Shown: positions 16,897 through 25,466 of the stretch, piece by piece
Numbering within the stretch: position 1 is the first letter of the stretch
Layout: each line of letters begins with the position of its first letter
NCBI RefSeq assembly: GCF_024320785.1
Contig: NZ_JANDBC010000001.1
Coordinates: forward strand, 1,432,001-1,496,000
Length of the DNA stretch: 64,000 bases
Direction: 5' to 3'
Source: Gracilimonas sediminicola
GTDB taxonomy: Bacteria > Bacteroidota > Rhodothermia > Balneolales > Balneolaceae
The notes under the pieces: generated by a model
Database searches by the model: none
What the model saw: only the letters and a program-made list of their open reading frames with translations
Told to the model about the DNA's origin: nothing
Translations under genes and position numbers: made by a program

Positions 16897-17802
16897 ATGC
16901 CCCAACCTGATTTTGACGTTGTCATACTTACTGACTCCCGATATGTAAACCCTCCTGCACCCGGCGGGTATGTTCAAAATATTCTTACGGAAGACCGTAT
17001 CGTAAAAGAGGCTTTGCAGGATATCGGCTTAAAAGTGGACAGAAAAGATTGGGCTGATCCTGACTTTGACTGGTCTTCAACCAAGACCGTACTTTTCAGA
17101 ACAACCTGGGATTATTTTAATAGGTTTGGTGAATTTAAACGCTGGATGGAAGACACTTCTACAAGAACCCATTTTATTAATAGTGAGAAGCTTATCCGCT
17201 GGAATATGGACAAACATTACCTGGATGATCTCAGCGGGGGTGGCGTTACCGTAGTTCCTACCCGATATCTCGACAGCGGAAATGGACTATCGATACACCA
17301 GATTCACAACATCACAGGCTGGCAGGATACAGTCATCAAACCTACAGTTGGGGGAGCCGGCCGCCACACCTATCGCATTCAACCCAAAAACATAGACACC
17401 GTTGCCCAAAAGCTTGAAGAGGTAATGCTGGAAGAAGATTTCATGCTTCAGCCTTTTCAGGAGTCCGTCATTACCAGCGGGGAATGGTCGTTTGTCTTTT
17501 TTGGTGAAACCTTTAGTCACGCCGTGCTGAAAAGAGCTAAACCGGGCGACTTCAGAGTACAGGATGATTTTGGCGGGACCGTACATGCATATTCGCCTAA
17601 AGAGAATGAGATTGAATTTGCCCGGCAAGCATTACGAGCCTGCCCTGAGCTTCCGGCCTATGCGCGGGTTGATATGGTGCTCAATAATTCAGGAGAACTG
17701 GCTGTTTCTGAACTGGAGCTCATTGAACCGGAGCTTTGGTTCCGCATGAAACCGGAGGCAGCTAATTTATTGGCAGAAGAAGTCGCAAAACGGACCCCCT
17801 GA
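16897..17802 (+). CDS. ATP-grasp domain protein
   Basis: A 301-residue cytosolic ligase-type protein. The N-terminal part (FDVVILTDSR; RTTWDYFNRFGEFKRWM) and the ATP-grasp core (VIKPTVGGAGRHTYRI at about 147-162; DFMLQPFQESV; EWSFVFFGETFSHAVLKRAK; ELELIEPELWF at the metal site) match the RimK/glutathione-synthetase-like group that includes DcsG and prokaryotic relatives. It probably joins an amino acid or small amine to a carboxylate using ATP; the substrate is not predictable. It stands alone and is divergent from the MFS gene, which may export or import a related compound. Confidence 0.85.
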   Translation: MPQPDFDVVILTDSRYVNPPAPGGYVQNILTEDRIVKEALQDIGLKVDRKDWADPDFDWSSTKTVLFRTTWDYFNRFGEFKRWMEDTSTRTHFINSEKLIRWNMDKHYLDDLSGGGVTVVPTRYLDSGNGLSIHQIHNITGWQDTVIKPTVGGAGRHTYRIQPKNIDTVAQKLEEVMLEEDFMLQPFQESVITSGEWSFVFFGETFSHAVLKRAKPGDFRVQDDFGGTVHAYSPKENEIEFARQALRACPELPAYARVDMVLNNSGELAVSELELIEPELWFRMKPEAANLLAEEVAKRTP

Positions 17803-17813
17803 AATAAACCGAC

Positions 17814-18557
17814 TTATTTCTGATAAGCTTCAAAGTAGGATTGAATGCGTTTTGCATTCACCCCTAAATCACCTCTGCCAATTCTTGACTTCGATCGCAC
17901 ATCTATCTTACTTCCCGTTGCGGTGGTATCAACCCTAATCACAACATCATCAACAAACCCAAACCAGGGTAATTTGTGGTAAGCTTCTATTCGTCCTTCC
18001 CGCTTGTTTTCACCTACAACTTGCCAGGGCATTTCCCGCGCTGTTTCAAGAGCACGGTCATAAGCCTCATCATAATCCATTGAAACGTTCAGCGTTTCCA
18101 GCCCTTCATAAAATTCTCTTTGGGCTTCGGCCGGACCGTCCTCATGTATATATTCCGGGGGGTTTGGAGCATCTTGCCGGAGGGGAACAATAGCATCAAA
18201 CTCTGGGGGATTCACCGTATCCGTTGTGATATCGTGGATAGGCGGATATCCTTTCTGAACTTCCATGTACCAATACCCAAAATTTGATAAGGCAGCCAAC
18301 CCGATAATCATTGCCGTGAAGCCGGCTATAGTATAATTCTGATCCCGTTCTTTCATCCTGAAAAAACCAGCCGTTCCTGCAATTCCACCTAAAATAGCTG
18401 ATCCTGTTCCCCAGGGAATGATTGAAAAACCGGTACTAAAGTGCCACCAACCCCACTGATATCCATAGCCTGAAAGAATAACTGCCAGTCCGCCCAAAAC
18501 GGCTAACGAAGTCCCCCATTTTAATAAGCCGGATCCTTTTATGTTTGTTGCTGCCAT
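17814..18557 (-). CDS. DUF1499 family membrane protein
   Basis: A 247-residue protein with three or four hydrophobic segments (about 12-33, 40-60, 75-93) and a C-terminal soluble domain that matches DUF1499: APNPPEY, ETLNVSMDYDEAYDRALE, MPWQVV, RIEAYHKLPWFGFVDDVVIR and IDVRSKSRIGRGDLGVNAKR. DUF1499 has no known activity. The gene begins 153 bases from the adenylate kinase stop. Its stop is 11 bases from the convergent ATP-grasp gene. Confidence 0.85.
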   Translation of the reverse strand: MAATNIKGSGLLKWGTSLAVLGGLAVILSGYGYQWGWWHFSTGFSIIPWGTGSAILGGIAGTAGFFRMKERDQNYTIAGFTAMIIGLAALSNFGYWYMEVQKGYPPIHDITTDTVNPPEFDAIVPLRQDAPNPPEYIHEDGPAEAQREFYEGLETLNVSMDYDEAYDRALETAREMPWQVVGENKREGRIEAYHKLPWFGFVDDVVIRVDTTATGSKIDVRSKSRIGRGDLGVNAKRIQSYFEAYQK

Positions 18558-18674
18558 TCACTTACTCCTACATTTTATTAAGCCTTTAATATTATACACA
18601 AGAAATCCCGGTAATCGTTCCGAATGACGATTCCATTAAATATCTGTGGCCCAGCGTTTACAGAATAGCAGAAA

Positions 18675-18702
18675 CAAAAAATCCCGCTCGGTGGCGGGAT
18701 TT
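18675..18702 (-). terminator. terminator downstream of adk
   Basis: AAATCCCGC pairs with GCGGGATTT around TCGGTG. On the minus strand it is followed by a T-run (the A-run at 18675-18680), and it lies just after the adk stop. Confidence 0.85.
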
Positions 18703-18710
18703 AAACTTCA

Positions 18711-19265
18711 TCAGGAAAGAGCGTTCTTAATTCGCCCGAAGATTTCATCGATGGTTCCTATACCATCTATCTCCTGCACCTTACCCTGTTTTTTATAATG
18801 CTTCATTACGGGCCGGGTTTCTTCCCGATATACCTGAAGGCGGGTTTTCACTTTTTCCTCGGTGTCATCCGAGCGGCCTTCACCGCGGGAAAGAATTCGT
18901 TTGATGAGTTCCTCCTCCGGAACCGACAACAGGATGAAAGCATCGAGCTCGTCGTTGTTGTTTTCCAGAAAAGCATCGAAAGCCTCGGCCTGAACTACCG
19001 TTCTTGGAAAGCCATCCAGAATGTACCCTTCCTGGTATTTGTCTTTACTCAATTCATCTGCAACCAGGTCAACAACGGTTTGGTCAGGAACTAATTCACC
19101 GGAATCCAAAATGGATTTCACCTTAACCCCAAGTGGCGTTTTATTTTTGATCGCTGCCCGAAAAATATCTCCGGTTGAAAGATGTGGGATGTTGAACTCG
19201 TCTTGTAATAATTTAGCCTGAGTCCCTTTTCCCGCCCCCGGAGGGCCAAACAGAATAATATTCAT
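18711..19265 (-). CDS. adk: adenylate kinase, short-LID type
   Basis: Interconverts ATP + AMP and 2 ADP. The 184-residue protein starts with IILFGPPGAGKGTQ (P-loop at 7-15), followed by the AMP-binding LSTGDIFRAAI and GYILDGFPRTVVQAEAF. The LID is the short form without a zinc finger (RILSRGEGRSDDTEE), and the conserved arginines of TRLQVYREETRPV are present. It lies in the usual place downstream of the ribosomal block but 106 bases after rplS, with a hairpin between them, so it may have its own promoter. A terminator follows. Confidence 0.96.
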   Translation of the reverse strand: MNIILFGPPGAGKGTQAKLLQDEFNIPHLSTGDIFRAAIKNKTPLGVKVKSILDSGELVPDQTVVDLVADELSKDKYQEGYILDGFPRTVVQAEAFDAFLENNNDELDAFILLSVPEEELIKRILSRGEGRSDDTEEKVKTRLQVYREETRPVMKHYKKQGKVQEIDGIGTIDEIFGRIKNALS

Positions 19266-19311
19266 TCTTTGTTAGTTAGATTGATCTGATAAATAGCCGT
19301 AACAAGCTGAT

Positions 19312-19352
19312 CTGCAATCTTAGAACGTTAACTAAAAAGTCTAAGATCGCAG
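19312..19352 (-). other. 13-bp hairpin between rplS and adk
   Basis: CTGCAATCTTAGA and TCTAAGATCGCAG form an inverted repeat with one mismatch around a 15-base loop. There is no T-run on either side, so it may be an attenuator, an RNA-processing site or a weak terminator after rplS. Confidence 0.4.
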
Positions 19353-19371
19353 TAAAATTCAGCCGGCGAAT

Positions 19372-19725
19372 TTATTGTTTCTTCGCGCCTTTTTCCTGAA
19401 TACGAGCAGCTTTACCTCGCAGGTCGCGCAGATAGAAAAGTTTTGAACGTCTTACTTTTCCTTTTTTCTTCACTTCAATTTTAGCGATGAAAGGAGAGTT
19501 CAGCGGAAATACACGCTCAACACCAACGTTGCTGCTGATTTTACGAACAGTAAACGTCTTGTTCGGGCCGCTTCCTCTTTCGGAAAGCACAACGCCTTCG
19601 TACTGCTGAATACGCTCTTTTTCACCCTCGCGCACGCGGTAGTGAACATTTACAGTATCTCCAGCTGTAAAGTGAGGAACGTCCTCATTTATCAGGCTTT
19701 GCTCTACAAGTTTTAACTTATCCAT
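19372..19725 (-). CDS. rplS: 50S ribosomal protein L19
   Basis: L19 sits at the interface of the two ribosomal subunits. The 117-residue sequence is diagnostic: [20 protein letters not shown] at 19-38, [34 protein letters not shown] and the basic tail [18 protein letters not shown]. It follows trmD by 39 bases in the classical rpsP-rimM-trmD-rplS order. Confidence 0.97.
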   Translation of the reverse strand: MDKLKLVEQSLINEDVPHFTAGDTVNVHYRVREGEKERIQQYEGVVLSERGSGPNKTFTVRKISSNVGVERVFPLNSPFIAKIEVKKKGKVRRSKLFYLRDLRGKAARIQEKGAKKQ

Positions 19726-19764
19726 GATTTCTAAATTTAATCCCGATAGCTATCAGGATTGTTA

Positions 19765-20460
19765 TTAATGTTCTTTCTTAAATTTTTCGTACAAATCTTT
19801 TCTTCGTTCTTTGGTCCGTTTTTCGGATTGCTCCTGTTTCCATTCGGCCACTTTTTTGTGATCGCCGGAAAGCAGCACATCCGGGACTTTCATCCCCTTA
19901 AACTCTGCCGGACGTGTATAAACCGGACCTTCCAGCAGTCCATCCTGAAATGAATCATTCAGCGCGCTTCCTGCATCTCCCAACACACCGGGGAGCAGGC
20001 GAACAACAGCATCTGTAATAACCATTGCCGGGAGTTCACCTCCTGAAAGCACATAATCACCAATGGAAAACTCTTTGGTGATGAGTTCATCTCTTACCCG
20101 CTGATCAACGCCTTTATAGTGGCCACATAAAATGATGATGTTTTTTTTGAGCGATAATGCATTTGCGTCAGGCTGTTCAAAAACATCGCCATCGGGTGCT
20201 GTGAAAATGAGTTCGTCATAATCACGTTCGGACTGGAGCTTTTCGATACAGCTGAATATCGGCTGCGGTGTAAGCACCATTCCGGGTTCGCCACCATAGG
20301 GGTAATCATCTATTTTCTTGTGTTTGTCTTCGGTATAATCCCGAAGGTCGTGCACATGGATTTTAACCAGCTCTTTATCGACAGCCCGCTTCACAATACT
20401 GTGGTTCAGCGGCCCGTCCAGCAAAGCCGGAACGGCGGAAATAATATCAATTCTCATCAT
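19765..20460 (-). CDS. trmD: tRNA (guanine-N1)-methyltransferase TrmD
   Basis: Methylates G37 of tRNAs to m1G, preventing +1 frameshifting. The 231-residue SPOUT enzyme shows [15 protein letters not shown] at the start, [14 protein letters not shown] in the middle, and the SAM-binding trefoil knot motifs [16 protein letters not shown] and [15 protein letters not shown], then [16 protein letters not shown]. Its ATG overlaps the rimM stop (ATGA), so the two are coupled; two adjacent ATGs make the exact start uncertain by one codon. Confidence 0.97.
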   Translation of the reverse strand: MMRIDIISAVPALLDGPLNHSIVKRAVDKELVKIHVHDLRDYTEDKHKKIDDYPYGGEPGMVLTPQPIFSCIEKLQSERDYDELIFTAPDGDVFEQPDANALSLKKNIIILCGHYKGVDQRVRDELITKEFSIGDYVLSGGELPAMVITDAVVRLLPGVLGDAGSALNDSFQDGLLEGPVYTRPAEFKGMKVPDVLLSGDHKKVAEWKQEQSEKRTKERRKDLYEKFKKEH

Positions 20461-20993
20461 ATTCCCTCCAGTTCATCCAGGTTCTGGCAATAGATGTTAC
20501 CGTCGCGCCGGTCTTCTACAAAATGATCGATGTATGGAATCAGGCGGCTTCCCGATGTAGTAGCTACTACTAAAATAGGGTGAGCCGGATTGTTCATCAC
20601 ATCAACCACCAACCCGATGGATTCATCTCCGTCATATACTTCATGATCAACTAATGAATCGTCGGTTTCAGCTTCTGCATATACAAAAGGCTCGGCTTCC
20701 TCTGCTTCCAGAAATATACCTTTGCTTTTCAATGCTTCTGCGCCGGTGCGATCAGCGACATGGTCAAATTGTACAAAGAACGAAATTTTATTTCTTTTTC
20801 CCTCTACCCGAAAATCCATGATTCGGGCCGGGTAAAAGTCGCCTCGGTCATTCCGCAAATACACCAGCTTCAGTTCTTCAACCTTCTGCGGGTCATCGAC
20901 ATCAAAGAAAACTTTGACCTCGCCCTCAAGTCCATGGGAGCGTTCAACATGCCCCACCTGAACAAAGCCCGGTGTATTGGCGTCCTGATTCAT
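20457..20993 (-). CDS. rimM: ribosome maturation factor RimM
   Basis: RimM binds S19 and helps assemble the 30S head. The 178-residue protein starts with the family motif [20 protein letters not shown] (9-28); the C-terminal PRC-barrel domain includes LVDHEVYD and [13 protein letters not shown]. It lies 18 bases after rpsP and overlaps trmD by 4 bases. Confidence 0.95.
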   Translation of the reverse strand: MNQDANTPGFVQVGHVERSHGLEGEVKVFFDVDDPQKVEELKLVYLRNDRGDFYPARIMDFRVEGKRNKISFFVQFDHVADRTGAEALKSKGIFLEAEEAEPFVYAEAETDDSLVDHEVYDGDESIGLVVDVMNNPAHPILVVATTSGSRLIPYIDHFVEDRRDGNIYCQNLDELEGI

Positions 20994-21011
20994 CGGCGCC
21001 GGATATTAATT

Positions 21012-21947
21012 TTATCCTTCTTGTTTGCTTTCCCAGGCACGCTGAACCGTCACGCGGTCTTCGTCTTCCGGGACAAATCCTTTAAGGTCGTCAAGATCGG
21101 TGTTGTTGATGTGATCTATCGCCTCTTTGGCATTCATATCAGTGGAAACCTTGTCGGAAGATGACTCTTCAGCTTCTTCTTTCTCTTCTTCAGCCGGCTC
21201 TTCGTCTTTGGTTTCTTCCTCGGCGGCTTCTTCCGTTTCCTCTTCAGCAGCTTCAGCAGAATCTTCTTCTGTTTCTGCTTCGTCTTCTGCAGGTGCTTCT
21301 TCTTTAGCTTCGGTTTCTTCTTCAGCTTCATCAGCTGCTTCTTCCTCGGCTTCGGCTTCGGCTTCCGCTTCTGTAGTTTCTTCTTCGGCAGCTTCTGTTG
21401 TTTCTTCTGCAGAGTCATCAGACTCAGCTTCTTCTAATGCCGCTTCAATTTCTTCGGCTTCATTTTTAGGAGCTTCGTCTTCTTCTGCATCGGCAGCCGC
21501 TTTTTCAGCTTCTACTTCAGCAGCAGCTTGCTTCGCTTTTTTCTGAAGCTGCTCTTTGTATTCTCTTTCTTCGGCAGCAAGCACTTCCTGGTAGTCCGCT
21601 TTGCGGCTGGTGGCATCTTCTTTCTTAGAGTCTCTGTACTCTTTCCACTCTGCCAGTGCTTTTTCAATTTCTTCTTCGCTCTTGCCCCAGTTTATGAGGT
21701 GACGCTTGTACAGTACACCTTCTCGGCGAAGGATTTTACGTACGGTGTCGGTAGGCTGAGCGCCGGTGTCTAACCAATAAAGAATGCGGTCTTCGTTGAG
21801 TACCACTTCTTTTTTCTCGGTTACGTTGTCGTAACGACCCACACGCTCTACGATACGTCCATCACGAGCTTCGTGTCTTTCGGCTACTACGATATGCCAA
21901 ATCGGGCGTTTTTTACGTCCTTTTCGTTGTAATCTGATTCTTAACAA
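21012..21947 (-). CDS. rpsP: 30S ribosomal protein S16 with a 230-residue acidic C-terminal extension
   Basis: Residues 1 to about 85 are ordinary S16 (MLRIRLQRKGRKKRP; RDGRIVERVGRYDN; WLDTGAQPTDTVRKIL), while the total length is 311 instead of about 80-90. A helical linker (90-145) is followed by about 130 residues of Ala/Glu-rich, very acidic low-complexity sequence (145-270) and a short folded-looking end, NAKEAIDHINNTDLDDLKGF plus EDRVTVQRAWESKQ. Similar short terminal modules occur, as I recall, on other ribosomal proteins in this phylum. The acidic repeat makes long apparent reading frames on the opposite strand (serine-rich), which are not genes. The gene is 35 bases after ffh. Confidence 0.95.
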   Translation of the reverse strand: MLRIRLQRKGRKKRPIWHIVVAERHEARDGRIVERVGRYDNVTEKKEVVLNEDRILYWLDTGAQPTDTVRKILRREGVLYKRHLINWGKSEEEIEKALAEWKEYRDSKKEDATSRKADYQEVLAAEEREYKEQLQKKAKQAAAEVEAEKAAADAEEDEAPKNEAEEIEAALEEAESDDSAEETTEAAEEETTEAEAEAEAEEEAADEAEEETEAKEEAPAEDEAETEEDSAEAAEEETEEAAEEETKDEEPAEEEKEEAEESSSDKVSTDMNAKEAIDHINNTDLDDLKGFVPEDEDRVTVQRAWESKQEG

Positions 21948-21982
21948 TGCTGTTCTCCAATGTGTGTTTAAATTATAAGTTC

Positions 21983-23323
21983 TTATCGGCCGATAGGCAG
22001 ATTCTTCAATCCTTGAAGAGCACGTCCGGCTTTACCCATTTTTGACATGGTCTTCATCATTTTTTTCATTTGATCGAACTGCTTCATGAGTTGATTGATC
22101 TCACGAACAGTGGTGCCAGATCCTTTGGCTATTCGGCGTCTTCGACTTCCGTTTAGCAGCTCGGGCTCCTGGCGTTCCTCCGGCGTCATTGATAAGATTA
22201 TAGCTTCAATTGGTTTGAAGGCATCATCGTCGATTTCAGTATCGTTCAATGCTTTGCTGGCGCCGGGTATCATAGAAACAAGATCACCGAAGTCTCCCAT
22301 CTTCTTGATCTTCTGAATTTGCTCGAGAAAGTCGTTCAGGTCGAATTTATCCGACCGAATTTTTTGCTGAAGTTTTTCTGCTTCCTTCTCGTCAAATTCT
22401 TTTTGAGCTTTTTCAACAAACGAAACCACATCTCCCATGCCCAGAATACGCTGAGCCATACGGTCGGGATAAAAAGGAGAAAGAGCATCCAGCTTTTCGC
22501 CGGTACTCACAAATTTGATGGGCTTGTTTACAACGGTCTTAATGGAAAGAGCAGCACCACCGCGGGTGTCACCATCCAGTTTGGTTAAAACCACACCGTT
22601 ATAATCAATGCGTTCGTTAAACTCTTTGGCTGTGTTAACAGCATCCTGCCCGGTCATGGAATCGACCACAAACAGGATTTCGTGAGGATTTACGGCCTTC
22701 TTAATTTCCGCAACCTCATTCATCATCTCCTCATCTACGTGTAAACGACCCGCGGTATCAATGATAACCGTATCGAGTGCCAAACTTTTAGCCATCGAAA
22801 CGGCTTCTTTGGCAACACGAACCGCATCTTTCTGCTCGATGGAATACACCGGAACATCAATTTGCGAAGCGAGTGTCTTAAGCTGGTCAACAGCGGCAGG
22901 GCGATAAACATCGGCGGCAGCAAGAAGAGGATTCCTTTTATGCTCCTGCTTTAAGTGTCGGGCTAACTTACCAACAAAGGTCGTTTTACCCGAACCCTGA
23001 AGTCCGGCTATAAGAATTACTGTAGGAGGAGTGTCAGCTTTAGCAATGTCGGCCTTTTCGCCACCAAAGGTCTCAACCAGCTTGTCGTGCACAATTTTTG
23101 TGAACTGCTGGCCGGGATTAACACTGGTGAGTACATCAGAACCGAGCACCTGCTCTTTGACATCTTCCGTAAACTGGCGGGCAACCTCATAATTAACGTC
23201 AGCATCCAGCAATGCACGGCGAATTTCGCGGACAGTCTCCGCTACATTCACATCCGTGATGCGTGCTTCTCCCTTCAGTGACTGAAAGGCTTTGTCTAAT
23301 TTTGAGGATAAATCTTCAAACAT
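21983..23323 (-). CDS. ffh: signal recognition particle protein Ffh
   Basis: The SRP GTPase that targets nascent membrane proteins. From the ATG at 23323 the product has 446 residues: N domain (FEDLSSKLDKAFQSLKGEAR), G domain with GLQGSGKTTFVGKLARHL, DTAGRLHVDEEMM and TKLDGDTRGGAAL, and the methionine-rich M domain near the C terminus (MKQFDQMKKMMKTMSKMGKA) that binds 4.5S RNA. A TTG at 23350 would add nine residues; the ATG matches the family start. No 4.5S RNA gene was found nearby. It is the first gene of the ribosomal block. Confidence 0.96.
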   Translation of the reverse strand: MFEDLSSKLDKAFQSLKGEARITDVNVAETVREIRRALLDADVNYEVARQFTEDVKEQVLGSDVLTSVNPGQQFTKIVHDKLVETFGGEKADIAKADTPPTVILIAGLQGSGKTTFVGKLARHLKQEHKRNPLLAAADVYRPAAVDQLKTLASQIDVPVYSIEQKDAVRVAKEAVSMAKSLALDTVIIDTAGRLHVDEEMMNEVAEIKKAVNPHEILFVVDSMTGQDAVNTAKEFNERIDYNGVVLTKLDGDTRGGAALSIKTVVNKPIKFVSTGEKLDALSPFYPDRMAQRILGMGDVVSFVEKAQKEFDEKEAEKLQQKIRSDKFDLNDFLEQIQKIKKMGDFGDLVSMIPGASKALNDTEIDDDAFKPIEAIILSMTPEERQEPELLNGSRRRRIAKGSGTTVREINQLMKQFDQMKKMMKTMSKMGKAGRALQGLKNLPIGR

Positions 23324-23362
23324 AATGTTAACAGGATTTTTCTCCGCCAATTACAGAGCCTG

Positions 23363-23393
23363 TAAAAATACGGGTTCTTTTCCGTGTTATCAA
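23363..23393 (-). promoter_or_regulatory. candidate promoter of the ffh-rpsP operon
   Basis: On the minus strand TTGA, a 19-base spacer and TATTTTTA precede the ffh start by about 40 bases. The second box matches TAnnTTTG at seven of eight positions. It is a pattern match only. Confidence 0.35.
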
Positions 23394-23487
23394 CAACAAT
23401 GTGGATAAATGTTTTTGAGTGATAAATCGTGAACGGAAGTAACGGTTCGATCTTTCCCTCTTTTTAAACCAGAGGTTCAGGCAGGTA

Positions 23488-23508
23488 TTACGAACGAGAC
23501 GTTCGTAA
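23488..23508. repeat. perfect short hairpin TTACGAACG-AGA-CGTTCGTAA
   Basis: A perfect 9-bp stem with a 3-base loop, REP-like in style, without a T-run. Confidence 0.6.
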
Positions 23509-23554
23509 CGAGAAAAATATGCTAAATTGGTTAAGTGCCTGATTTATCCCAATC

Positions 23555-23632
23555 GTTCAAGCGTCCGCTTGGACGAACTCATTTCTTGTTCCAGCTTTTT
23601 TAGTTCCATACCGCACAAGTGGACGGTTGCAC
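23555..23632. repeat. AAGCGTCCGCTT-family repeat, copy 1 (degenerate)
   Basis: The left end GTTCAAGCGTCCGCTTGGAC matches the left end at 26458; the right end ACCGCACAAGTGGACGGTTG is a decayed form of the right end at 26517. The two ends are inverted repeats of each other. Confidence 0.65.
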
Positions 23633-23743
23633 TATTGCCATTATAAATTTCCCATTTGGTTAAACCCTCATCAAACTCTCCCGGAACAAAATCGCTTTTC
23701 TCTTCTTTAACTGAGTGAATTTTCCGCAAAAAAATTTTAGGTC

Positions 23744-24118
23744 ATGAGAAAGTTAGCGATGATAGTGCCGCTTGTTATTGCATTCAGTGCATGTGCAAGT
23801 ACCAAACCTCCAAACGACAAACTGACCCAGGTTGAAGCCTCCATTCAGCAAGCCGAACAAGTGGGAGCTGAAAACTATGCTCCGCTTGAGATCCGCGAGG
23901 CCCGCAAGAAACTGGACAAAGCCCGGGAACTTGTTTCCAGGGAAAAATACGGGAAGGCTAAGCGAACGGCTGACCGCGCTATGGTAGATGCGGAATTGGC
24001 CCAGATGAAATCATTATCTGAAAAAGCCCAGAAAGCCGTACGGGAACTACGGGAAAGCATCCGCGTGCTTCAGGAAGAAATTCAGAATAACTTAGAAAAA
24101 GCGGAGCGTCAGTCATGA
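23744..24118 (+). CDS. DUF4398-type lipoprotein
   Basis: A 124-residue lipoprotein. A signal peptide ends in the lipobox FSAC (Cys17). The mature part is a helical DUF4398-like domain rich in Ala, Lys and Glu: ASIQQAEQVGAENYAPLEIR at 32-51, KLDKARELVSREKYGKAKRT at 56-75, then a coiled coil to the end. The neighbouring gene overlaps its stop (ATGA) and encodes a related lipoprotein with an OmpA domain, so the pair probably form a peptidoglycan-linked outer-membrane complex. Function unknown. Confidence 0.85.
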   Translation: MRKLAMIVPLVIAFSACASTKPPNDKLTQVEASIQQAEQVGAENYAPLEIREARKKLDKARELVSREKYGKAKRTADRAMVDAELAQMKSLSEKAQKAVRELRESIRVLQEEIQNNLEKAERQS

Positions 24119-24999
24119 GAGATTGTACAAGAAATAGTTTAGTTGCTCTCAGCCTGATTATTCCATTGCTGTTAGCCGGTTGTGGCGGACCTCCACAAAA
24201 CAACCCACTGCTTACGGAAGCCAGGCAGTCTTATGATAAGGCTGAGCGAGACTCCATGATTGTAATGAAAGCCCCTGTTGCATTGAAGGAGGCCGAAGAA
24301 GCCCTGGAGCAAAGCCATCAACTGTGGGAAGAGGGTGCTGATAAAAACCTGGTTGAACATTATGCATATATCGCCCATCAGAAAACCAAAATTGCCCGCG
24401 AAACCGCTGAATTAAATGCAGCACAGGATGAGGTGGAGCGCGCCGAAGCCGAACGAAAAGAAGTGTTGATTGAAGCCCGGAAAGCGGAAGCCATAGCAGC
24501 CGAGCAGCGCGCTGAAAAGGCCATGACACAACTTCAACAAGAACGAAAAGAAGCAGAAAAAGCCCGGCAGGAAGCATCCGAACTGGCAGACCGGTTATCA
24601 GAGATGGAGGCCCGCCAAAGTGAACGTGGCATGGTGCTGACTCTGAGCGATGTGCTTTTTGACTTCGACAGTTCTACACTGAAAGCCGGAGCCAATAAAG
24701 TGGTAAATGAACTGGCCGCCTTTCTGAACAACTATCCCGAGCGCACGGTCCAAATTGAGGGCTTTACAGATAGTGTGGGCTCAGCTGAGTACAACAAAAA
24801 TTTATCGCAGCGAAGAGCGGATGCTCTGAAGCAGGCGTTAATTAAAGCAGGGATCTCTTCACAGCGAATTGAGACGGTGGGATATGGAGAAGAGTATCCG
24901 GTAGCCACAAATATGAACGAGGCCGGAAGACAACAAAACCGGCGGGTGGAAGTTATAATATCCAACGAGAATGGAGCTGTTTCGCAACGTACGGAATAG
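24115..24999 (+). CDS. OmpA-family lipoprotein with DUF4398-like coiled coil
   Basis: A 294-residue outer-membrane lipoprotein. Lipobox LLAGC (Cys near residue 22), a DUF4398-like helical region at 30-110, a long charged coiled coil at about 110-170, and a C-terminal OmpA peptidoglycan-binding domain: LSDVLFDFDSSTLKAGANKV, the diaminopimelate-binding GFTDSVGSAEYNKNLSQRRA and GYGEEYPVATN, then NRRVEVII. It likely tethers the outer membrane to the cell wall. It overlaps the upstream DUF4398 lipoprotein gene, and a strong terminator follows. Confidence 0.92.
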   Translation: MRDCTRNSLVALSLIIPLLLAGCGGPPQNNPLLTEARQSYDKAERDSMIVMKAPVALKEAEEALEQSHQLWEEGADKNLVEHYAYIAHQKTKIARETAELNAAQDEVERAEAERKEVLIEARKAEAIAAEQRAEKAMTQLQQERKEAEKARQEASELADRLSEMEARQSERGMVLTLSDVLFDFDSSTLKAGANKVVNELAAFLNNYPERTVQIEGFTDSVGSAEYNKNLSQRRADALKQALIKAGISSQRIETVGYGEEYPVATNMNEAGRQQNRRVEVIISNENGAVSQRTE

Positions 25000-25018
25000 C
25001 TTCATACGCGAAGAGAGA

Positions 25019-25052
25019 CAAGGGGGAAGGTTGATCACTTCCCCCTTTTTTT
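25019..25052 (+). terminator. terminator after the OmpA-lipoprotein gene
   Basis: AGGGGGAAG pairs with CTTCCCCCT around an 8-base loop and is followed by a T-run. Confidence 0.88.
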
Positions 25053-25466
25053 ATTGTTATAGTGAGAGCTGATAAAGTGATAGAGTGATTTGACCCAGCT
25101 TTGAAATTATTCCCTATCTAATCCAAGCGGACGCTTGCACTGGTTGCGCGATTTATTAGGATGACATGACCCCTCCCAATGCTGAGTAACCGAGAATACA
25201 ATCCATCATTCCGCTTCCGCTTAGCAGGGCCATGCGTATTAATTGGGAGAAGCGGGGTGATGGATGGGACTGTATTCGCCTGGCGAAGTTCCATCACCCG
25301 GCTCTTGTCAAATTCAACAACATTTTCTGAGCGTGCTGAGCCGAATGATGGGATTTTGATATAACGAATTTAAAACGCTTCTACTTTTTGACTGCTATCC
25401 GAAAAGTGATTTTCTTACCCGTCATTATGGTTTAGTTTTCCGTAGAATCTCCCCATAACTTTTTTT
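25053..25466. other. repeat-bearing intergenic stretch before the ABC cassette
   Basis: No credible gene. Most of it is copy 1 of the 236-bp repeat (25124-25360). The last 100 bases are AT-rich and must contain the promoter of the ABC cassette. A 61-codon frame inside the repeat is spurious because its counterpart in copy 2 is only conserved as DNA. Confidence 0.5.
25124..25360. repeat. 236-bp direct repeat, copy 1, with nested palindromes
   Basis: Nearly identical to 26524-26759 (about 15 differences by eye, including one 1-base indel). It starts with CAAGCGGACGCTTG and ends with GAATGATGGGATTTTGAT. Within it, CCATCATTCCGCTTC (25203) pairs with GAGCCGAATGATGG (25338), and GAAGCGGGGTGATGG (25249) pairs with CCATCACCCGGCTC (25291), giving one long nested fold. 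An alternative of two side-by-side stem-loops is also possible. It lies just upstream of the ABC cassette. Confidence 0.85.

Larger units (their letters stand above)
23394..23743. other. intergenic stretch between ffh and the DUF4398 gene
   Basis: About 350 bases with no credible gene. It contains a perfect hairpin (23488-23508) and one degenerate copy of the AAGCGTCCGCTT repeat (23555-23632). A 61-codon minus-strand frame (23544-23729) runs through the repeat and has no family resemblance. Confidence 0.5.

Noticed and set aside
18798-19221. Frames opposite adenylate kinase
   Set aside because: Antisense of a fully conserved gene; no independent evidence.
21127-21546. 139-codon serine-rich frame opposite rpsP
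   Set aside because: It is the antisense of GAA/GAG/GCA-rich codons in the acidic S16 tail; low complexity only.
23544-23729. 61-codon minus-strand frame after ffh
   Set aside because: It runs through a degenerate repeat copy and has no homology-like features.
25179-25364. 61-codon frame within repeat copy 1, with similar frames in copy 2 on both strands (26556-26768, 26566-26760)
   Set aside because: The similarity reflects the DNA repeat; the frames differ by an indel outside, have no ribosome binding site and no family pattern.
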